Part shown: piece by piece, positions 61,110-64,000 of the stretch
How positions within the stretch are numbered: position 1 is the first letter of the stretch
How the letters are laid out: each line of letters starts with the position of its first letter
NCBI GenBank assembly: GCA_009602725.1
Contig: WELB01000149.1
Span: forward strand, 229,465 to 293,464
Length of the DNA: 64,000 nt
Direction of reading: 5' to 3'
From: Spirogloea muscicola
Taxonomy: Eukaryota > Streptophyta > Zygnematophyceae > Spirogloeales > Spirogloeaceae
The notes under the pieces: model-generated
What the model saw: the letters and a program-made list of their open reading frames with translations, nothing else
What the model was told of the DNA's origin: nothing
The model's database searches: none
Program-made: the position numbers and the translations under genes

Positions 61110-62527
61110 TTACTTTGTGACATCGTCAAGGTGGTCATCAAAGTCCAGGACGCGATGGTAGCGCTCCTCCTTGACATAGCCCAGGAGCTCACCCCCGGAA
61201 TCAGGGCTCTGCAGCTGCAGCTGAGCGTCCTTGGTGGCCGCTGGTCGCCATCCTCGGCCGCTCTCTTTCAAGAACAACTGCGCATTGCATAGAGTAGAAC
61301 AGCAGACAGTGCCAGAGGGGCGGAGACGTTCTCAGTCACATAAGGGGCGTACAGAAAGGCCAATTACTCAAGTCAGCAATACTATCAGCGCTTGAGCTAC
61401 TCGTCAAGCGGTTGGAAGAGGCCCGCCTCAAAGTAGTACCTGCACAACAGGGGCGCCGGCGCCACCCTCCTCCTGCAGTGCCTTCGCGAGCGCCTTGTTG
61501 TCCAGCTGCAGCCGGCCAGCCACAGCGCTGTCAGGACTGCCATGACATGCGGAGTTGCTACCTTCAGTGGAGGCCAGCATTGCAGGCACAGTACTGAAAG
61601 CGCAGCGAGGTGATGGGAGTGTTGTTACCAGGAGGGCGCATGCCTCCGGGCAGTGCCGAGCAATGTGATCGGCGATGGTGCGGGCCACGGGCCCGAGCTC
61701 CACATCGTCGAAGTGCTCATTAGCATGATAGCAGCCCACGATGGCCAGCGGGTCCTCAAGGCTGGCAAAGTGCTCGTCAATCTGCGAGCCAAGCGGTGCT
61801 GCTTGAGGACTGGCTGGATGGCGCGGAGCGCCGCAATGATCAAAGACCTCTGCCGTGGATTGCAGCGTCGTGGGGCGCGCTCGCAGGTGGGCTTCACAGG
61901 AAAAGCTGCTGCAGCTTGCGGAGCTCGTCTGAGGCCGTGGTTGGCGAGCACCATGTCAGCTGAGCAGCTCTGCGCGGGGAGCACCAAGGCCACGGCGAGG
62001 TACGAGCTGCCACACCTGCGTCAGCGCAACCTCCAGCATCGGAGCGAGGCCGAGGTGCGTGTGGAAGAGCGGCACGGCGTCGGCGATGTCGATCACCCCG
62101 GTGGCCGCGTTGGTGCCACCGTCGGCCCCCACGTCTCGGCCCACCTTGCCGATGAGGACGCCATTGACTGCAGCTGCGGGAACCAGTGGCGGCGGCCGCA
62201 CAGCCAGCCACTCGGGCTCAGACAGTAGGCCGGAGACTGGAGCGACAAATTTAACGACAGCGTCGGGACCCGCAGTGGGCCAACCGGCAGTGGGCGCCAT
62301 GGCGGTACGAAGCGAGTGAGGGGCAGAGAGAAAGGAAAGACAGTGGCCTTTCCAAAGGGGGCAAGGGCTGTGACCAGCCAATTGACGAGATCCCAAGGGG
62401 CCGAGAAGCGCTGGGAGGAGAGAGAGGGCGGGGAATGGGAGGAGGTCGGAGGGCTCCCACCGGCGGGGTGGCGCAGCGCGTGCAGCGCGAGCTTGGCGTG
62501 CGCCGCCATCGCCAGCCTGTACTTCAT
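61110..62527 (-). CDS. EMC8: ER membrane protein complex subunit 8/9
   Basis: Five exons in phase on the minus strand: 62527-62461, 62173-62016, 61781-61629, 61505-61440 and 61277-61110, 203 residues, the usual EMC8/9 length. EMC8/9 is a cytosolic subunit of the EMC, which inserts membrane proteins into the ER; it has an MPN-like fold without metalloprotease activity. Blocks match the family: MKYRLAMAAHAKLALHALRH, AAVNGVLIGKVGRD, VIDIADAVPLFHTHLGLAPM, VGCYHANEHFDDVELGPVAR, LDNKALAKALQEE and VLDFDDHLDDVTK-stop. The start codon is the first Met of the conserved N-terminus. A LINE-type stem-loop in minus orientation sits within the first intron (about 62355-62380). Confidence 0.94.
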
Positions 62528-62749
62528 GATGCCACCGCCTCCGCCGCCGCCACGGTCACAGACGCCGCCAGCGCGGGCGCGTCATCGGCGGCATGGGCGA
62601 CGACGGTGACGGCGGGAGTCGCGGCGCAGGCCGCGGCGCGCCCGCCGGACGCGGGCTTCGCGGGGCGATCTGACGCAGGGCGCGGGGTTTTGGGCCAAAG
62701 TGCGTGAGTACGCTTTAGCGCTTTTCTGGCCCCTTCGAACTTGGTTCTA

Positions 62750-62800
62750 TTCTTTTCCTGGGCCGGCCAATCACAGCCATCGCCCTCGACTGGAAGAGTC
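62750..62800 (+). repeat. Stem-loop repeat copy upstream of EMC8/9
   Basis: GGGCCGGCCAATCACAGCC preceded by TTGGTTCTATTCTTTTCCT. This is a slightly altered copy of the dispersed stem-loop. Confidence 0.65.
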
Positions 62801-62814
62801 CCTCCTGGAGGCTT

Positions 62815-63020
62815 CACCTAAGCGAAGCACTTAGGTGAAGCACTAAGAAAGACAAGCACACAAGAAGAAACAAAGCAGCTACTAAGCACTCAGTAACCCC
62901 TGCTAAGCAGTCGCAGGTCAAAGAGACTATGCTCCTGGAAGTATGTCCCCTGGCCAGAGCGAGAGGCAGCAGCGAGGGCTCGGCCGGCACGCAGGTGCAG
63001 CGCACGGGCCAGGGACGTCC
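62815..63020 (-). mobile_element. LINE subfamily C 3' end
   Basis: The minus strand encodes ALHLRAGRALAAASRSGQG and FDLRLLSRGY-stop, with the stop at about 62888. A T-rich tail (TGCTTTGTTTCTTCTTGTG) follows. It lies head-to-head with the next copy. Confidence 0.82.
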
Positions 63021-63165
63021 TCCTGGCCAGGGGACGTCCTTCCAGGAACATAGCCTCTCTGACCTGCGACTGCTTAGCAGGGGTTACTGAGTAGTTAGTA
63101 GCTGCTTTGTTTCTTCTTGTTTGCTTCTTCCTTAGTGCTTCGCCTTAGTGCTTCGCCTGGCCGCT
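63021..63165 (+). mobile_element. LINE subfamily C short 3' end
   Basis: It encodes SLSDLRLLSRGY-stop at about 63055-63091 and the same T-rich tail as its inverted partner. Together the two copies form a near-palindrome of about 120-base arms. Confidence 0.8.
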
Positions 63166-64000
63166 CCAGGACAGGGCCGACGGTCTCCACGCTCGTCGCG
63201 TCGACCTGGTGGCCACCCCACAGGCCGGCGGGCCACGTCTGCTGCTGGATGTGGTGACTATCGACGCATTCGACCGCTCCCACCCAGCCCAGTCTGCCAC
63301 CAAGGCTGGGTATGCGGTCGCCTGCGCCGCTCGGGCAAAAGAGATCAAGTACGCCGACCATCCGCCGGAAGACGAGTTCTTCCCGTTGGCAATTGACATC
63401 CATGGGGCACTGGGCGCTCGGTGGCTTGAGCTACTTAACCAGCTCGCCCGCCACGCAATCGCCCGTCGCTTCCATGGTGAACCGGTAGACTTTCCTGCAG
63501 CCGGGTCGCTGGCGCAAGTGTATCGCATGCGCTTGGCCGTCTCGCTGCAGAGGTCCATGGCCCGCGCGCTGCACCTTCGTGCCGGAAGAGCCCTAGCTGC
63601 TGCCTCTGGCTCTGTCCAGGGGACCCACTTCCAGGACCCTAGCATCTCTGATCTGCGGCTGCTCAGCCGGAATTACTGAGTCATTCGTAGTTGCTTTGTT
63701 TCTTCTTGTGCTTGTTTTGCTTAGCGCTTCCCCTGGCTCCCTTCTCGTACTTTGTCATTCTTTTTTGGGCTGGCTGTTCCAGCCCCTATCCTCAATGGGC
63801 GAGCCATTTCTCTGGCCCCCTTCTTCTTGGGCTTCTTGTACTCTGCTCATTCTTTTTTGGGCTGGCTGTTCCAGCCCCTATCCTCAATGGGCGAGCTCTT
63901 TCTCTATGGGCGCGAACTTTCTTTTGCCCCATTGGGAGTGCCACTTCTTACTTCCTCTCAGACCTTGTCCATTCCTTTGGGCTGGCCTTTCCCAGCCACC
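63166..64000 (+). mobile_element. LINE subfamily C 3' end with nuclease-like region and repeated stem-loops
   Basis: The coding part reads LLLDVVTIDAFDRSHPAQSA, AARAKEIKYADHPPEDEFF, AIDIHGALGARWLELLNQLA, LAQVYRMRLAVSLQRSMARA, LHLRAGRALAAASGS and ISDLRLLSRNY-stop at 63679. The Asp...Asp-Val-Val...Lys spacing resembles a restriction-like endonuclease as found at the C-terminus of some LINEs; this is inference. After the stop come three stem-loop units at 63767-63785, 63859-63877 and 63979-63998. The element continues past the window or is cut by it; its 5' part is missing. Confidence 0.82.

Overview
The window is nuclear DNA from a green plant-lineage eukaryote, most likely a microalga. Every clear gene is split by short GT-AG introns of roughly 100-350 bases. 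Most have their closest relatives in plants: ferredoxin sulfite reductase, plant-type MurE, a NEF1-like plastid membrane protein, a PHR2-like photolyase, an FLZ zinc-finger protein and a four-finger C2H2 regulator. Short TTTAGGG-like tracts are also present. An FLZ gene together with IDD/WIP/STOP1-style zinc fingers points towards a streptophyte alga rather than a chlorophyte, but this is inference.

Layout from left to right. SIR (+, about 105-4577) is followed by an FLZ gene (-, 5873-6849). From 6.9 to 15.4 kb lies a repeat-rich stretch of 5'-truncated LINE copies and small hairpin repeats. A LETM1-like gene (+, 15474-20320) converges on a GH31 glycosidase gene (-, 20544-24684) that looks decayed. 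From 24.7 to 31.4 kb come more LINE ends, microsatellites and a minisatellite. A glutamine-rich C2H2 regulator lies at 31925-35963 (+), and 36.0-39.8 kb has no recognisable gene. A PHR2-like gene (-, 39867-42002) is followed by a 190-base gap. MurE (-, 44071-48373) and D-aminoacyl-tRNA deacylase (+, 48720-50854) form a head-to-head pair. NEF1 (-, 51300-57886) and farnesyltransferase alpha (+, 58453-60325) form a second pair. EMC8/9 (-, 61110-62527) is followed by LINE ends to the edge of the window.

Several products probably act in the plastid: SIR (sulfur assimilation), MurE (peptidoglycan-type ligase or its plastid-transcription derivative), NEF1 and perhaps the PHR2-like and LETM1-like proteins. 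They show no operon-like link. The others are housekeeping genes for tRNA proofreading, prenylation and ER membrane insertion.

The most distinctive feature is the repeat landscape. At least three LINE subfamilies end their ORF with nearly the same peptide (SDL-x-x-LTRGY-stop). One subfamily carries, 60-100 bases after the stop, a short GGGCTGG...CCAGCCC stem-loop that also occurs alone dozens of times across the window.

Assembly cautions: an Illumina adapter joined to about 237 T sits between MurE and DTD, single n characters interrupt GC-rich triplet tracts, and there is one 190-base N gap. Exon limits were placed by eye from splice signals, reading phase and remembered family sequences; no alignment was run.
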